DNA from: Corylus avellana
Lineage: Eukaryota; Streptophyta; Magnoliopsida; Fagales; Betulaceae
Assembly (NCBI RefSeq): GCF_901000735.1
Contig: NC_081548.1
Location: 3,658,001 to 3,722,000, forward strand
DNA length: 64,000 bases
Direction: 5' to 3'
A program made the position numbers and the translations under genes. Shown here one piece after another: positions 11,464-24,899 of this stretch; position 1 is the stretch's first letter, and each line of letters opens with the position of its first letter. Under the pieces are notes generated by a model. The model had not been told where the DNA came from. It saw only the letters and a program-made list of their open reading frames with translations, and made no database searches.

Positions 11464-14400
11464 TTACTTCCCCACCAGCTTACAGTACGCATACAGCCCG
11501 GATCCGATAAAGCCGAGAAGTTGCCCGATAACATTCAACTGCAAACGGAACACGTCGGAACATTGGATTTTATCAGAAGAGCAAAAAGGGGAAAAAGAAG
11601 GGAATATAAGTTAATGAGCCCTCTGAAAGAGCACATTTTGATTAGGAGAATGACTGGTACTCACAAAATCAAATGGAAGCCCGCCAAAAAGTATCCAGCC
11701 AAATCCAATGGTAAAAAGATCCTACAAGAACGCAATAACCAGCAAATTTCAGAACATGGATAGAGATAATTGTGCCCTAAGCATGACACATAACGTTTAT
11801 GAACAGGTTGGACCCTCCCTAGATGGCCTTGCACAGTTCGAGCACCATCATATGCAATACTGTGAGGAATGTACATGCAAGATGCAAACAAAAGTTGGTA
11901 AACACAAACCTTCAGATTACCACAAATTGTCTGTGTCAGTGGCGAATTGAGAGTTGTGTTTAGAAATATACTGTAGTTCAAGAAGAAAGCCAGTATGCAT
12001 GAACAAAGCAACACAGCCTGCCCAAGAAAAATGAAAACATAATGCATCAAAATTGTCAAAACCCTCCAACAAAGTAACTACAAAAATAAGTATTATAGTG
12101 ATTAATGGTGATGTAAACATTGGAAAAAATAATTCCCCAACAAGGTTTGAAACTCATCCACTCAAACCTTTAACTGCTTGAAACAATGAAAAGCTCCTGA
12201 GAATGTCCAAGCACACCACACAATATCATAAGTAGTGGTTTACAAAACCAACAGGCATGAATACATGAACACATGTTTTCACGCACGGCACACACAGAGA
12301 CACAACCTACAATTCAGCTGAAACAACAATATGCACATTCCAAATATTTAGGGGGAGGGGGCTAGTGCAAAAAATAGTGAAATAACTATAACTACCAGAA
12401 CCAAAACAGAAAAAACAGCCAAAAAGTTTTCTGTTTAAGAATGAAAATATGGATATTCTGGTATATAGACAGGAAAATAAAGGAAAAAATTGCCCTCCTG
12501 GCTTCTTGTCCACAACAAAAACATTTAAGGAGATTCAAAGATGACTTTCCAAGCATGACATGTATAAATATACATATAAGAAGAGAATTTGCTGATGAAT
12601 AGAAAGTACCAAAAAACCAGGTGAGAGCAGGTATGGGAAATTAATTGTCATCTCCAAGTCACCCCGAATAAATGTCCAAACCAGCAGAACCGGTCCACAT
12701 ATTATTCCTGTTATAGAAAGGAAATATAATTTTGTGCCACAGATATATAGATATATTGAAATAAATCAAATTACTTGATTTTGCAGGATAAGGATGAGAT
12801 TCAAATGGCAAATTAGGTTACAACTATCACTTACCATTGCACCACATAAGGCCAAAGCTATTCAGACCACTGGATTTCCCTGTGGAAAAGGAAAATACGA
12901 GTGAACATTTTAAGAAAGATGCCAAGCTAGTGAAGAGAACATGCCATTCAAAGACTTCCAGAAAAGCAAAAAAAAAAAAAAAAAGTTAGTGTACTACCAA
13001 CACGTGCTATGGTTGCCAGATATATAGCTGTGGTGATGTTGGCTATGAAAACAACAGTATAGCCATAGCCATCAAAGGAGAAGTCCCGAGCTCCCGCAAC
13101 AAATGCACCAAGAACGATCAATCCAACACTGATAACACCCTTAAATTTTTTCAGTTAAATGACGGAATTAGGAACTTAGGCATTCAAGTAGTGGTTTTCT
13201 TGGTTTCTTCTTTTACACTTCCAATCTACATTGTCAATGTGCCATATATATGATCACAACTTAAAATTTATCACAAAATTTTGTTGTAACAATGTCATAT
13301 AGTTTCATCCAAATTCATAGTACCATATAGAAATTACGTGTGAGCTCTTGTCATGGACAAGTACTTTTAAAGTATTGGTTGCAACCTTGACAGTATGACA
13401 TTCTGGTATAACGCAAACATTACATAACAATATATAGCATGGCAAAATAATACATGGCACTAAACTAATTTTTGTATTTGAAATGACAAGATTTCACTGA
13501 AACCAACAATATTGTTTTGCATGTGACTTCTATCATTTATGTACGGTGCGTGAATGAGTAATGCTTGAAAGAAATCTGCAATGACGAACGAGAAAACATT
13601 ATTTAGTATTTACAATTGTTATGGGTGCTTCAGTTATTATTTGCTTGCCCCAACACTTTATCTCTTACCTAAACTTTTCACAATTTTATTGGATTTTCTA
13701 CATATTATTTTTTTATTTTCAATCCTACTAAAACCACAAGCAAGACTCTAGTTTCTATCATCATCCAAAGACATGAAGATTAATTAAGCGTCAAACCAAG
13801 CATGTCATCTCTTGGAAAGCACATCTTGCATGCTCAATACAACATAGAGCAAATTAGCAATCATAAGCCTTTCTTCAAATTCTTATTTGTATTTTACCCG
13901 AGCTTTAATTATTTAACAGCATATATTTCCAACAGAATATTCACAGATTATGTACTGGGCTAGCCTTGACAATCAAGTAAGTTATGCAGTTAAATATTTG
14001 TCTGAGCTACCTACATGGATACATCAACTCATATTGTTTTTGTTGCTTTTTTGTACTCAAAAGAGCAACTAAAAATCTCTTAGTTATCACCAATAGTTGA
14101 AAAAAGCTGTACAAAAGAGCCATTTACCTGCCAACAATAGAAGATGTGTACTTCTGCCCGGCCAGAATATACTCCACAACCATTGTAAATACCACAGTTG
14201 TCCGCCTGAGAGTTGTGTACATGGGAACATTTACTCCACGGACAGACTCCACGATGACTAGCTTTCAAGGATAAATAGAGGAATAGTACGCATTAATAAC
14301 CATTGACGAATACTAATATTTGAGACTTACCCACAAAAGAATCTTTTCAATGTCATGAAATACATACCATGTAAAGCAAATAGGCTCCTGCAAGAGGAAG

Positions 14401-17400
14401 GGTGTGCCATAATGTCTTTAATGGTACAAGTTTTGTTGTGTTATCAGACACAGTCAAAGATTCACCTACTGTGAAAGAAATTAACTTCAAGTGTCTCATA
14501 CCATAGAGAAAACAGCATGAAGATATCATCTGCAGTGGAAACAAGATAAACATATGTATAAATTTTCACAGAGATCATGAACAAACAATTCCTCTATTGG
14601 CATTCAAACTGCAAGGCCAAACTGGTAAATATGAAAGCATAGCAGCATAAAGCATATAATCTTTACTCAAAGAGAGAGAGAGAGAGAGAGAGTAAAAAAG
14701 CGCAATAGTAATAAATAGAAACAAAAATGATGGTGTAAAAAACATATGAATGCTAGAGTATGAAGTTCTCAGTAAAACCAAGTCAGCCCTGCAACACATG
14801 TAGAGTAAATCTGCAAATTTAATTAGCCAGGTGAAATTTAACTCCAACGTGTTACAATTACAAAAAATATTTGTAGGGATTGGATGCAATTAGTCAAGGG
14901 TGTCAGGGAAGATGACAGCCCATGAAACACATTTGAGGACTGCATCTACTTTTTCAGAAGAGTTAGAGCAGTGGCCTAAATGAGCCCAGATAAGCAAACT
15001 AGTGGCCTAAATGCTCAGAGTCCATGATGCATAGTTTATTAAGTATGAAATCCATAAGAAATTCATTTTTTTTAGATGACTAAAATCCATAAGAAATTCA
15101 TTAAACATATTCCAAAAGGAAAAATGGCATGTATGACTTTGGCTACTTCAGAAACACTATCTTGTTTCATTTAATCATCACATGTGATAAATGTGAAAGA
15201 TTAATGACTGCAAGAAACTAAATACCTGAAAGAGTGTGATAACATTTGCACATGGGAAGCTATAGGATGAAAGAGCTGCTTTGTTGAACAATATCAAGAG
15301 CACTGCAGAGCAGAAGGGAAACAAATTAAAAGGCAAGCATAATACTAGACAGTCTCAAAAAATTTCCAATGCTAGATATATGCTTTGATAACATGCGACT
15401 AGAAAGAAATAAAGTACCAGTTCCAGAGGATTACACCAAATAGCTTACAATTTTTTCTCCCGTCCTAATTTCTTTTATCAAGTATAACTGAACAAAGAAA
15501 ACGCCATTTGAAATTTTGTGAGTTATGTTTAATTATTGAGTCCTGTGAATAACCCAGAATTAATTGACGATTCTTTTCACACTAGAAGAGCTAAGTAATG
15601 TTTAATTATTGGTCATTCTGTGCTACATATGCCTAGGAGACAATCACTGTTCAGAAATGAGAGATTCAAAAATCCTAAGTTTAAAATCCGAGGCTAATAA
15701 GAATGCACTGAACAAAATTTAAAAGCTTTTCATTGGACACAGTTTATAGCTTAATCTCTACTTTCTACAATCACGAGTTCATAAACAAAGTATGCAAGTA
15801 TCGCACCAGATTAAACCCAAACCAGTGAATGAAACGAGATAATACAAATTGGGAAAGAAGAGAAAGGTATTGCAAAGATTGGAGCTTTTTATTGCACACA
15901 GCTAGACCTCTAAAGAAACAAATTCAGTGCATAAAATTAAACCCAGAGGCCAGATCAATAAAGATACCGAAGAAAATTCATTTACGCTCAAGATCGAGGC
16001 ATTTGTCTTGCATCCAATTCACTCAAGGATGTGTGAGTAAATTCTGGTAAGTACTAAATAAAACAACAAATTCAAAGTAAAAAAAGAAGAAAAGAAAAGA
16101 AAAAGAGTACAAGATTGAAACTTTCCTCTAAAAACACAGAGGCCAAGAACCAAAAATGCAAATACATCGACTGAAGCCAGATGCATCTTTAATTTCGACC
16201 GAGTGTTATTTTCCAAGTACCCCTGGACAGGCACAACCAACAGCTTGGACACCCAACAGCCAAGCATGATAGTCCCTGAGCTTCTCCACTCACCATGCCA
16301 TCTAAACACCAACCACCCAACCAAGCACCAACAACCAAAAACCCGACGGCAAGGCTCTTTTCTCAAGCAACCCCGAAGGCAAGGCTTTTTTTCTTAGCAA
16401 TCCCGACAACATGCTTTTCAGATATCCCAACCGGGAGTTATCAATTTTAGTCCAAGCAGCCTGAGCTGCCCCACCGCACGTTCCCGAGGAGAATGGCCAA
16501 TCATGCTGCCCATCAATGGTCTCCGTCTGCCCAAACCCAAACAAACGTTCTTCCAAACCAGACACACATGGGCATTTTTTGCAACCATTGGAAGGGAAAG
16601 TTTTGATACCCTGGGGTACTTTGCCATGCAGCTTAAAATTGGCGACATGACAATCTCCTCCACAAGGAAAACAAATCAATCACTCCTAGAACCATCCCAA
16701 CATGGAAACTCTATTGCAAGTAAACACAAAATTCCCAATGCCTGACTAGCTGGACTAGTCGGCTATGGGAATGGGGGCTACTAAAGTGGATATAAATAAC
16801 CACTGTAGTAGCCTCTACATGGAAAATCATTAGGCCATCAGATCACACAATCACCCCTACAACGAAACTTAATCAAATAGCTCTTTCAATCTTCTTCGTA
16901 TGGAAACCATACACCCTCATCAAACTCCAAATAGTCATCAATGCAACTAACAAGGAAAATCACAACCTACAGAGGCTCCCCACCAGTCCCTCTAACCGAC
17001 ATCACCTCGTTAGTTTTTCCTTGTTTTGTAGGGGCCCGTCGCCGGTACGGCCATCCAAAATGTTGTATCAACAACTTGATGCAACCCCGATCACCAATAA
17101 AGACCAAATCCCCATTTCCAACCTATTGGACTGGTTGGCCGTGAGAATGAGGGACTACTAGAATTGATATAAATAACCACCGTTGACCTATTCTCATTGG
17201 CCTTTATATGGACAATAATCAAGCAATTGTAGCTCGCCACGTGGCAATTTCCTCCATAAGGAAAACAAATCAATCACTCCTAGAACCATTCCAACATGGA
17301 AATTCAATTGCAAGTAAACATCAGATTCTCAATGCCCAACCAGCTGCTAGTTGACCATGGGAATGGGAGGTGGATATAAATAACCACTAAAGCAGCTTTT

Positions 17401-18427
17401 ACATATCAAATCTCAAAATCACCCCTACAACGAAGCTTAATCAAATAGCTCTTAGAATCTTCTCCACATGTAAACTATACATGCTCACCAAACCTCAAAC
17501 AACCATCAACGCAACCAACAAGAAAAATGACACCTTATTGGTATTAATGCTACCATATTGAACAAGGAGTCTCTCCCATAAAAAGGCCTTCACTGCCCCC
17601 TCAAAAGCCAAGTACGCAAATGTCTTCCGACTTGTTTGGCAAATGGTTTTGCCTTTGTTACTATAGTAGAAAATGATTAATGTGATATAAAGTTTTGAAT
17701 TTTTTGTATGGAAAAGGAAAAATGTTTTGAAGTGATTTTTTTATTTTAATAGTAATAAAAAGTGAATGATGTGATATAAAAAGTGAAAAAAGTTTGAATG
17801 TTTTGATGTTGATTTTTTTTTTTTTTTTTGAGGGAAATGGTGCATGAACAGTAACAAAGGATGAAAAGGGTTGACAAACAAGGCCTCTTACTCTCTCCAT
17901 TCAGTTTTTTCTAAGATACCTTAATGACTCAGACATCCGAGACTTCCTACTGAAATGCTGTCAACATGAAATAAAGCAAAATTCGACCCAAGTGAAAGTG
18001 GCTTTGATTTATTTCATATATCAATTCAGCATCCCATCATGACACGGGGAATCACATTTCTCACATAATTTCGCATCCAATTTACCATAACCAGTTTCAT
18101 ATGGTTAAAACCCTAATAATCCAATCAAAATTCAAATATTACACAGCAATTCAGAAGAAACAAGCTGATCAATTGCAACCGTAAAAACTTATTTAAAAGA
18201 CTTCCAAACGCACTAATTATAAATTTAAACACAAATTTAACCTAAACGCTCTGCGTACCTGCGCAAGACATGTAAGAGATTGCAGCGTAGGCTCCTCGTT
18301 TGGTCATGGCAGACCCTTTGAAAAGCTTCTCATCGCCCTTGAGGAGTTTTTCTCGCTCTTCGTCTAGTTGAGGATCCGATATCGGAAGTATCAGATTCTT
18401 CGACGGGCTCGACGCCTTCAAAGACAT
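11464..18427 (-). CDS. UGNT1: Nucleotide-sugar transporter, UGNT1-like (DMT/NST family), 10 exons
   Basis: Exons in transcript order: 18427-18259, 15302-15226, 14529-14368, 14261-14128, 13128-12998, 12879-12835, 12707-12610, 12017-11910, 11721-11665, 11538-11464. All have GT-AG borders and the joined frame is 351 residues. The cytosolic N-terminus (NLILPISDPQLDEEREKLLK) is followed by about ten membrane segments. Family signatures include AMTKRGAYAAISYMSC, LFNKAALSSYSFPCANVIT, GVNVPMYTTLRRTTVVFTM, FIANITTAIYLATIARVGK, LNSPLTQTICGNLKDLF and the end GSGLYAYCKLVGK. This matches, from memory, the Arabidopsis At4g32272 clade (UDP-GlcNAc/GalNAc transporter UGNT1), which moves nucleotide sugars into the Golgi lumen against nucleotide monophosphate. 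The substrate is inferred from family. The start is the ATG at 18427. Intron 1 (2956 bp) carries repeats listed separately. The gene is complete, with no damage seen. Confidence 0.93.
14671..14692. repeat. (AG)n microsatellite in UGNT1 intron 2
   Basis: Eleven AG units lie in the intron between exons 2 and 3 of the transporter gene. No coding effect. Confidence 0.9.
16636..17535. repeat. Direct repeat, about 300 bp, offset 598 bp, in UGNT1 intron 1
   Basis: Copy 1 (about 16636-16965) and copy 2 (about 17234-17535) share long runs such as aaggaaaacaaatcaatcac, tcctagaaccat, gatataaataaccact and ctacaacgaa.cttaatcaaa. A third partial match (ttggccgtgagaatgaggga ... gatataaataaccacc) lies at 17117-17185. 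The unit includes TATA-like gatataaata. It may be the remains of a tandemly duplicated retroelement end; the family is not recognised. Confidence 0.75.
17627..17888. mobile_element. Degenerate MITE in UGNT1 intron 1
   Basis: The left end cttgtttggcaaatggttttgc and the right end (reverse strand ccttgtttgtcaacccttttc) form imperfect inverted ends around about 260 bp of AT-rich DNA with no coding. Both sides continue with ctttgttac. No target duplication could be fixed, so the superfamily is uncertain. Confidence 0.45.
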
Positions 18428-20935
18428 CTCTGATCTCCCTCGACTCACTGATTCCTTCCCTCGTTCTTCGCCGGCGAATTTAGACTCTATAATTCAAATA
18501 TCGACTCGGGAAATGGATCCGTTGAGTCAACGGCTGAATACATACACCAGCTTCCTTCCAGGCTTCCACCTTAAAACGAGTGCTACATACGATGTATTTA
18601 GAATTGGGCCGGGTCGGATTGTGCAAATATTCAAAATTAACAGCGTCAAGTTAATTTTTAGAAAGTGCAATTTAAAAACATTATTTTTAAAAATTTAGTT
18701 AAGCGTTTGGTAAAATTGTAGTTTAATTTTTAAAATCGTAGTTTAGCCTTTAAAATTGTGCATTTTCAAATTGCAATTTTTTAAAAACACAATCTCAAAT
18801 AATTTATTTTTTACAATTTGGTTTAAAATCGTACTTTTTATTTATGAAATCACAATGGCAAACAGACTCTTAGTCGTAATTGAACTTGTTAAGATGGGAA
18901 CATGTACTTAGAGACGTGTGTTCTAATTAATAAGGAGTAATGCTACACATACTTCTACTCTTATATTCTCACTCCCTAACGTGTATTTTTAAAATCAAAA
19001 TTGGATTAAAATTTAATATTAAACTATCTCAAATTCATTGGTGATTTTAAAAATTATGTCATAGAGTGTGAAAGCAAAAGTATAAAAATGAAAGTCTTAA
19101 AACTGAACCCAGAGCCCATTCTATTTTATTATATATGGAGGTGAGCAACAGCACCACCTCCACTACTTAAGTTAGTAAAGTGTAGAGGTAAAAAAATGAA
19201 AAAGATAGATGGAGATTAAGGCATGAGAACATACTTAGGTTTAGTTTTCTACTGACCTTATATGGCTAAATATTATTTATGTCATATGCTTTTATAAGGC
19301 AATTGTCATGAATTCTGCCACCCTTTAATGAGTTGTCATTCCCCAATTTCTATTACATTGTTACTTTTCATACATGCTCCTTGTAAACTTGTGCTTCAAG
19401 TAAGCTGTGTTTGGGCAAGTTGTCAATTAGGCCGGTGGGAGCGTAGTCCACCATTTCTTTTACTCACAGTTTTGGCCCAATAAAAATTAGTCTTGTGGGC
19501 CTCTTCACTTAGCCCAATACAGTACTTCCATTCTAGCCCCCTCTACTAGGATAGGACAGCAGGTGAGGAAAAAAAAACAAAAAAAACAAAAGTTGAGTAA
19601 TTAGGAGAACAAATAAATAATGATGTGATATCACTTGATTGGTTTATCCATTTCTACAAGAAGGTTTAATTTAATCTTTTAAAGGTTAGAGAGGGTAGAT
19701 TATAATTTTCCTACAATTTATGTGCAGGAATTTGAATCTATTTTGACAATCCACAGTTTCTTTTGGTAATCATGTGGCACTTCAAACTTTCATATTATAC
19801 CTTCATACAAGATACAACATTGTCTTTTTTTTTTTTTTTTATCTTTTTCTTTTTTTTATCTCTTTACTTCCGTTAATTTTTGTTTTATTTTATTTTATAG
19901 GGTTAAATACTTTATTAGTACATGAATTTACACATTTTTATTTTTGTTCTACCTGGGATTCAAATCCTATTATAAATGGTATTTGACTTATGGAAAAAGG
20001 CTAACTTAGTATCTACGTTAGGTTTTGTTAGCCCAAATTAACGAAGTGCTACGTGTCGTAACATAGAAATGCAACGTGTCGTCACATAGAAATGCCAGCT
20101 ACTAATAAAGTATCATTTGATATTATACCTTCATACAAAGATACAACATTGTCTTCTTCTTCTTTTTTTTATTTTTTTTTTATCTCTTTGCTTCCGTTAT
20201 TTTATTTTATTTAATATTTTACGTAAATTTCTACACTTTTAAAAAATTTGAGCTAATTTACCACTAAAATTTAAATATTAGAATAAAATTCAAATTTTAT
20301 GGTAACATTCCACATTTTAGTATAAATTTAGTATGAGAATTAGCCCAAATTCTTGGGCTTACATTTGTATACCTGACATATATTTGACATAATGAGCTTA
20401 TTGAACATTGGGTCAAAGCCTCTAAAGGAGACCATAATGGCCAACGAATTTCCTAATTTAATATTCCAATCCATGGAATATTTTAAACCCTAATGATCAT
20501 GTCTTTAATTATGTCGAGCTTGATGAAAGGGGTTGACTTATGAAATCTTTCATAACATTTGTTTCTTTAAGTATGATTAAGAAAAATGTTTTAAGAGCAG
20601 AAAATAGAATTTAACTCAAGTAATTTGCTTAAGTCTTGGCTTCTATATTAATTTTACTTTAGTTCAAATGATTCTAAACCCCCCATTGTTTTAACTCCGT
20701 TGAGAAGATTACTTGCCAAATCTTTTGCTCATCTTTGCTCTTTCACTTTTTTCAGGAACTAAGGCGACCAAGATAGGAAGGAGGCCTAGATGTTTAGGCT
20801 TTCAGAAGTAAATTGCATTCATATATTTTTCATTCTAATATGTTATATATCATTCAGTATCTTTGAGTTTCTGAAAAATTAATATTTAAGTTTCTAGGTT
20901 AGTAGAATTTCAATAAATGATTATTAAAAATATTA
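18428..20935. other. AT-rich spacer upstream of UGNT1
   Basis: The first few hundred bases contain the presumed UGNT1 promoter and 5' UTR. A direct repeat of about 110 bp (atattataccttcataca ... acaacattgtct ... T runs ... cttccgtta) occurs at 19792-19910 and about 20120-20225, with two copies of acgtgtcg.aacatagaaatgc between. A possible MITE begins with gagtaatgctac at 18934. No gene is supported. Confidence 0.55.
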
Positions 20936-21356
20936 GGGAAAACTACATTTTTTCCCCCATGAACTATAACACCTTGGCACTTTCCCCCCCTCATGAACTG
21001 TCAACTGTACTACTTTGCCCCCATAAACTACCATTTTATGTCTAAAACCCCATTCCGCCAGTCAAAGCCGTTAACTCAGACGGTCAACCTGTCACTTTGC
21101 GTCACTTTGCTCCCACAAACTACAACGCATTGTCACTTTACTTTAGTTTACTTCCATGAACTACAACGCATTGTTACTTTACTCTCATAAACTACAACGC
21201 ATTGTCACTTTAACCGTCTGAGTTAACGACTTTGACTAATGGAATGGGGTTTTGGACACAAAATGGTAGTTCATGAGGGCAAAGTAGTACAGTTGGTAGT
21301 TCATTGAAGGAAAGTGTCAAGGCGTTGTAGTTTATGGGGCAAAATGTAGTTTCCCC
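20936..21356. mobile_element. MULE-type palindromic MITE with 9-bp target duplication
   Basis: The element is a 421-bp long inverted repeat. Its left arm (gggaaaactacatttt ... ccatgaactataacacctt) matches the reverse complement of its right arm (ggggaaactacattttgccc ... aaactacaacgcctt). It is flanked by the perfect 9-bp direct repeat aaaatatta at 20927-20935 and 21357-21365. Long terminal inverted repeats with a 9-bp duplication are the mark of Mutator-like elements. The centre contains short tandem copies of actacaacgcattgtcacttt. It carries no transposase, so it is non-autonomous. Confidence 0.88.
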
Positions 21357-21365
21357 AAAATATTA

Positions 21366-23062
21366 AATAAAATATATGAGTAATAACACTTGACACTTAT
21401 TAATGTAAGTTGGAGAAAATTTCCTTCAAATTGGTTTGAATGAAATTTCTGTCCTAAGCCAAACCACCTAAAATCTGTGCTTCCTCTATTTTCTTTATCT
21501 CTCCTTAAACCTTTATTAGTTTCTATAGTGTGAAAGTGTAATTTCCCAAGAGTTCATTTATTATATTTATTTTATTTTAATTGATGTAACGTATTTTAAG
21601 TAGTAGCTAGTATAAAAAAAAATATTTGAATTGGGTTAACTGATATGATAAATAAGTACGAAAAATAACATTACTATTCCTTTAATAGACATTTATTTTT
21701 AGAGTATGTGATATATATTCATAGCGTTATGTTCTTATACATATAATATTAATGAGATTAATAGAACATTTAACATATGTTCTTAAAAAAATGTAGACAA
21801 ATTTAACACAACATCTTGTCAGTGCCAGAAAAAAAGTTGTTCAACTGCGCAAAATTTAGTGTTAAGGCAATTGTGATAATGAAATCGTGTGTGAATGAAA
21901 AGAAAAGGCATCAACTTTGGCAAACACTTGAAATTTGTGGCATCTCAAGGACAGGCAAAGTTCAAAAGCTCAATCATAATCGTTGAACATGCAACAAAAA
22001 CAAAACTATTTAGTAGTAAAAGAGAGAGAGAGGGCGTCGTTCAACGTACGAAATAAGGAAAGACGACTGAGAATTGTACGAATTTAGTAAAAAGTGGCAC
22101 ATACAAATATGATTATGTTCTGCCCTTGTGTCCTGACAACCCCTCAGCGACATGACGTTTTTGCGGCTGCTTGCGAGGAATTATGCGAAACCTTTGATGG
22201 AAGGAATCTTTATACAGTTTCTATTGTGGACTACAATCTCAACTTAGACGATTAATCTTGACTTTCAAAATCGGAATCAAAGCTAAATTGAAACACTTAT
22301 AAACATGGTGGGTCTTTAGGTCCCTAAAGAAGGAGGCATATGCTTTTTCTTTTTGCTGTTGTTATTGGTTACTTTGGGGTAAATAAATAGACCCGCTAGC
22401 GAACAGGCCGGCTTAAGCTCGGTTAGAATAAATTTGACTTAGTTTCGATCGGTTTCATACACAAAGAAAAATTTAAAATTAAATGATGTGATTTATCTGA
22501 TATACAATTAATTGTATCTGATATGTATCAAAATGTTTTGATAACTACCTAGCGCGTGAATAAATAACAAATTAATTATTTTACGTTGTCAAAAAAGTTG
22601 ACAAATTAGGTTAGTATGCCACATCAAAGCTATTAAAATCATGACACGTGCTATTCATAATAAAATGTCTATAAAAAGTACTCTATAACATAGCCTAAAA
22701 CAACATGAAAAGAGAAGAAAGAGAAAATATAAACAAAGATTTATGTGGTTCAGCAATGTGCCTATATTTATAAGAGAGTGCGTCTATATTTCATTATTAA
22801 TGAGCGTTACAACATAGCATACTTATAGGAGAAGCCTAATTGCACGAACGTATTTTGGAAAACCTCAAAATACCCCAAAAATTCCCACTTCGTGAAGCTC
22901 CATTCACTCCGCTTAGACTATTAGCTAGGCCAACTAATAGTATTTTAGTATTACTTTTTATGCCTGAAAGAATATGAGCCGCTAATTCCGACATATATGC
23001 ATATTTGGATTACTCTCGTGAAGCCAATAGGATGCCTCCATCTCTTAAAAAGCCTTTACTAA
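21366..23062. other. Repeat-poor AT-rich spacer with an LTR-like scrap
   Basis: No gene is supported. At about 22690-22920 a stretch (gatttatgtggttcagcaatgtgcc ... cactccgcttag) resembles another at about 60060-60255 (acgtggttcaataatgtgc ... cactccgctccc). These look like related pieces of a Copia-type LTR or leader. The rest is low-complexity. Confidence 0.4.
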
Positions 23063-23296
23063 GAGTCTGTTTAGGATTGCTTTTAAGAAATAGAGTTTTT
23101 AAGTCAAAAAAAAACTTTTGAGTAAAAGCTTCGTTTTTAAGTTTTTGTCAAAAGCGCGTTTTGACAATTTTTAGGCTTTTTGGACCCTTAAAATCGCTTT
23201 TAATTTTTTTACCAAACAAAACTTTTTTCTTCAAACAGGCTTTTTGAGTATTAAAAACACTTTTAGGCTCCTTGAATACAATCTCAAACATGCCTT
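23063..23296. mobile_element. Tourist-like (PIF/Harbinger) MITE, copy A
   Basis: This is a 234-bp AT-rich element with imperfect inverted ends (gagtctgtttaggattg against aaggcatgtttgagattg on the other strand). It is flanked by TAA at 23060-23062 and 23297-23299. Internal motifs such as ttttaagaaatagagttttt and ttttggacccttaaaa reappear in reverse orientation at 26550-26745. A 3-bp TWA duplication and this size fit Tourist MITEs. Confidence 0.65.
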
Positions 23297-23892
23297 TAAG
23301 TCTTAGAAGTTATATGCTACATGTGGCATCTTTTGGGTATATGTACAACCTGTATAGTTTAAGTTTACATATATAATGACATTATCTTTCACTTATGAAA
23401 TAAAAGTTTTGGTATATAATTAGTAAATGTGACTTTGTAGTTTCAAAAAGAAAAATTATACATGATAATATTCCGTTGTGAGGGTATGAGATACTCAAAA
23501 GGGGAGACCCACCCCTCCATTGAAGGGATTGTCGTGAGGGTTTATAGGCCCTAATTAAAGAGTTCAAATATGACTTAGAAAATTAAGAAAGTAAATTGAA
23601 ATTGCGCGAAATTTCATTATGTTTTATGTGTGCACTTATTAAGGAAATTAGGAACATGCAACATCAATGTTCCAAAAACATAGACCGTTGGATTGGAATA
23701 GGACGTGTCATATATAGTTGAGTGAATGAGGTCCTGTCACAACGATGCGTATGTTGAAAGGTTCATTGGATCGTGTCTATACAAAATTGGGTAATATTTG
23801 ACTTATAGAGACATAGTTCAATGGTTCTTTACCACGTGCCCTACGTACGAAGAAAAACCCATTAGAATTCAATGAATGAGAAGGATGTTTTA

Positions 23893-23894
<2 letters not shown>

Positions 23895-23929
<35 letters not shown>
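23895..23929. repeat. (TA)n microsatellite
   Basis: About 17 uninterrupted TA units in intergenic DNA. Similar tracts lie at 25268-25290 and 25882-25911. Confidence 0.95.
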
Positions 23930-23932
<3 letters not shown>

Positions 23933-24240
23933 ACCAATTGTATTTGCACCATAGTTGAGTGTCGTATCCTCAAAGGCAAGCCTCGTTTCAAAATAAAGTT
24001 GCCATTGCTTGTAATGCATCCATCTTCGTGATAAGACCTTACGAGGAATGTCTAATTTTTAAGAAGAGATGAATATAATCATTTAATTAATATGCTTAAA
24101 TTTTCTTAATACGTAGAATATTTATTGAAGTAAGATGATGAATATTTGAAGGAAACGGAATTTCCTAAAAGCTTAAGTTTATATATAATAAGAAATTAAT
24201 TTAATAATTTAATCAATATTTTAACATATTTCACTTTACA

Positions 24241-24500
24241 CACTACAAGAATCAATTTTTTTGGTCACGGACCATTAGTAACATGTATATGGTGTTAACA
24301 CGTTACTAAAGTTTAGCAACGTATCTATGGTAACGTATCTGGCGGGTTGTGAAATTGGACGTAACTAATTCAACTTTTGTAACGTGTTATATTCTGACAC
24401 GTTACCATTTGGTAACGTGTCAGAATATGGCACGTTACAATTGATTGTAACGTGTTGTTTTCTACCACGTTACCATGTGGTAACATGTACATGTCAATTA
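24241..24500 (+). mobile_element. CACTA (En/Spm) terminal region with subterminal repeats
   Basis: The sequence opens with the classical terminal motif CACTACAAGAA. About ten copies of the subterminal motif gtaacgtgt or its reverse acacgttac, some degenerate, follow in both orientations up to about 24490. In CACTA elements such repeats are transposase-binding sites. The matching opposite end (TTCTTGTAGTG) was not seen nearby, so this is either one end of a truncated element or a short derivative whose other end has decayed. Confidence 0.65.
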
Positions 24501-24899
24501 ATTGCTTCATATTAGTTGTGTTCTATCCACTTACGCTCTATTTGTTAATATATTTTAGAGGGTGTATATATAAATGTTTTGTAATAATAATAATAATAAT
24601 AATAATAAAAATGTCTTGAAAACACATTAACAAGCACACCCGGCCCCTACAAAATAGGATTGAAAGAAATTCATCTAATTCAACTTATTAAATTAACATA
24701 TATATGTCCTTAAAGTAAAGTATATGACTTTTACATATACTTTTGATTATAGAATTAGCAAATCATGATTAAAATATATATTGATATGCATGTGGGAATC
24801 ATGTAGATAGGAAGACAAATATTATTACCATGGGGGCATGCATGCACTTTATGAATCATGATCTACTCACGCTGACAATATGGGGATGAGCTAGCTACA

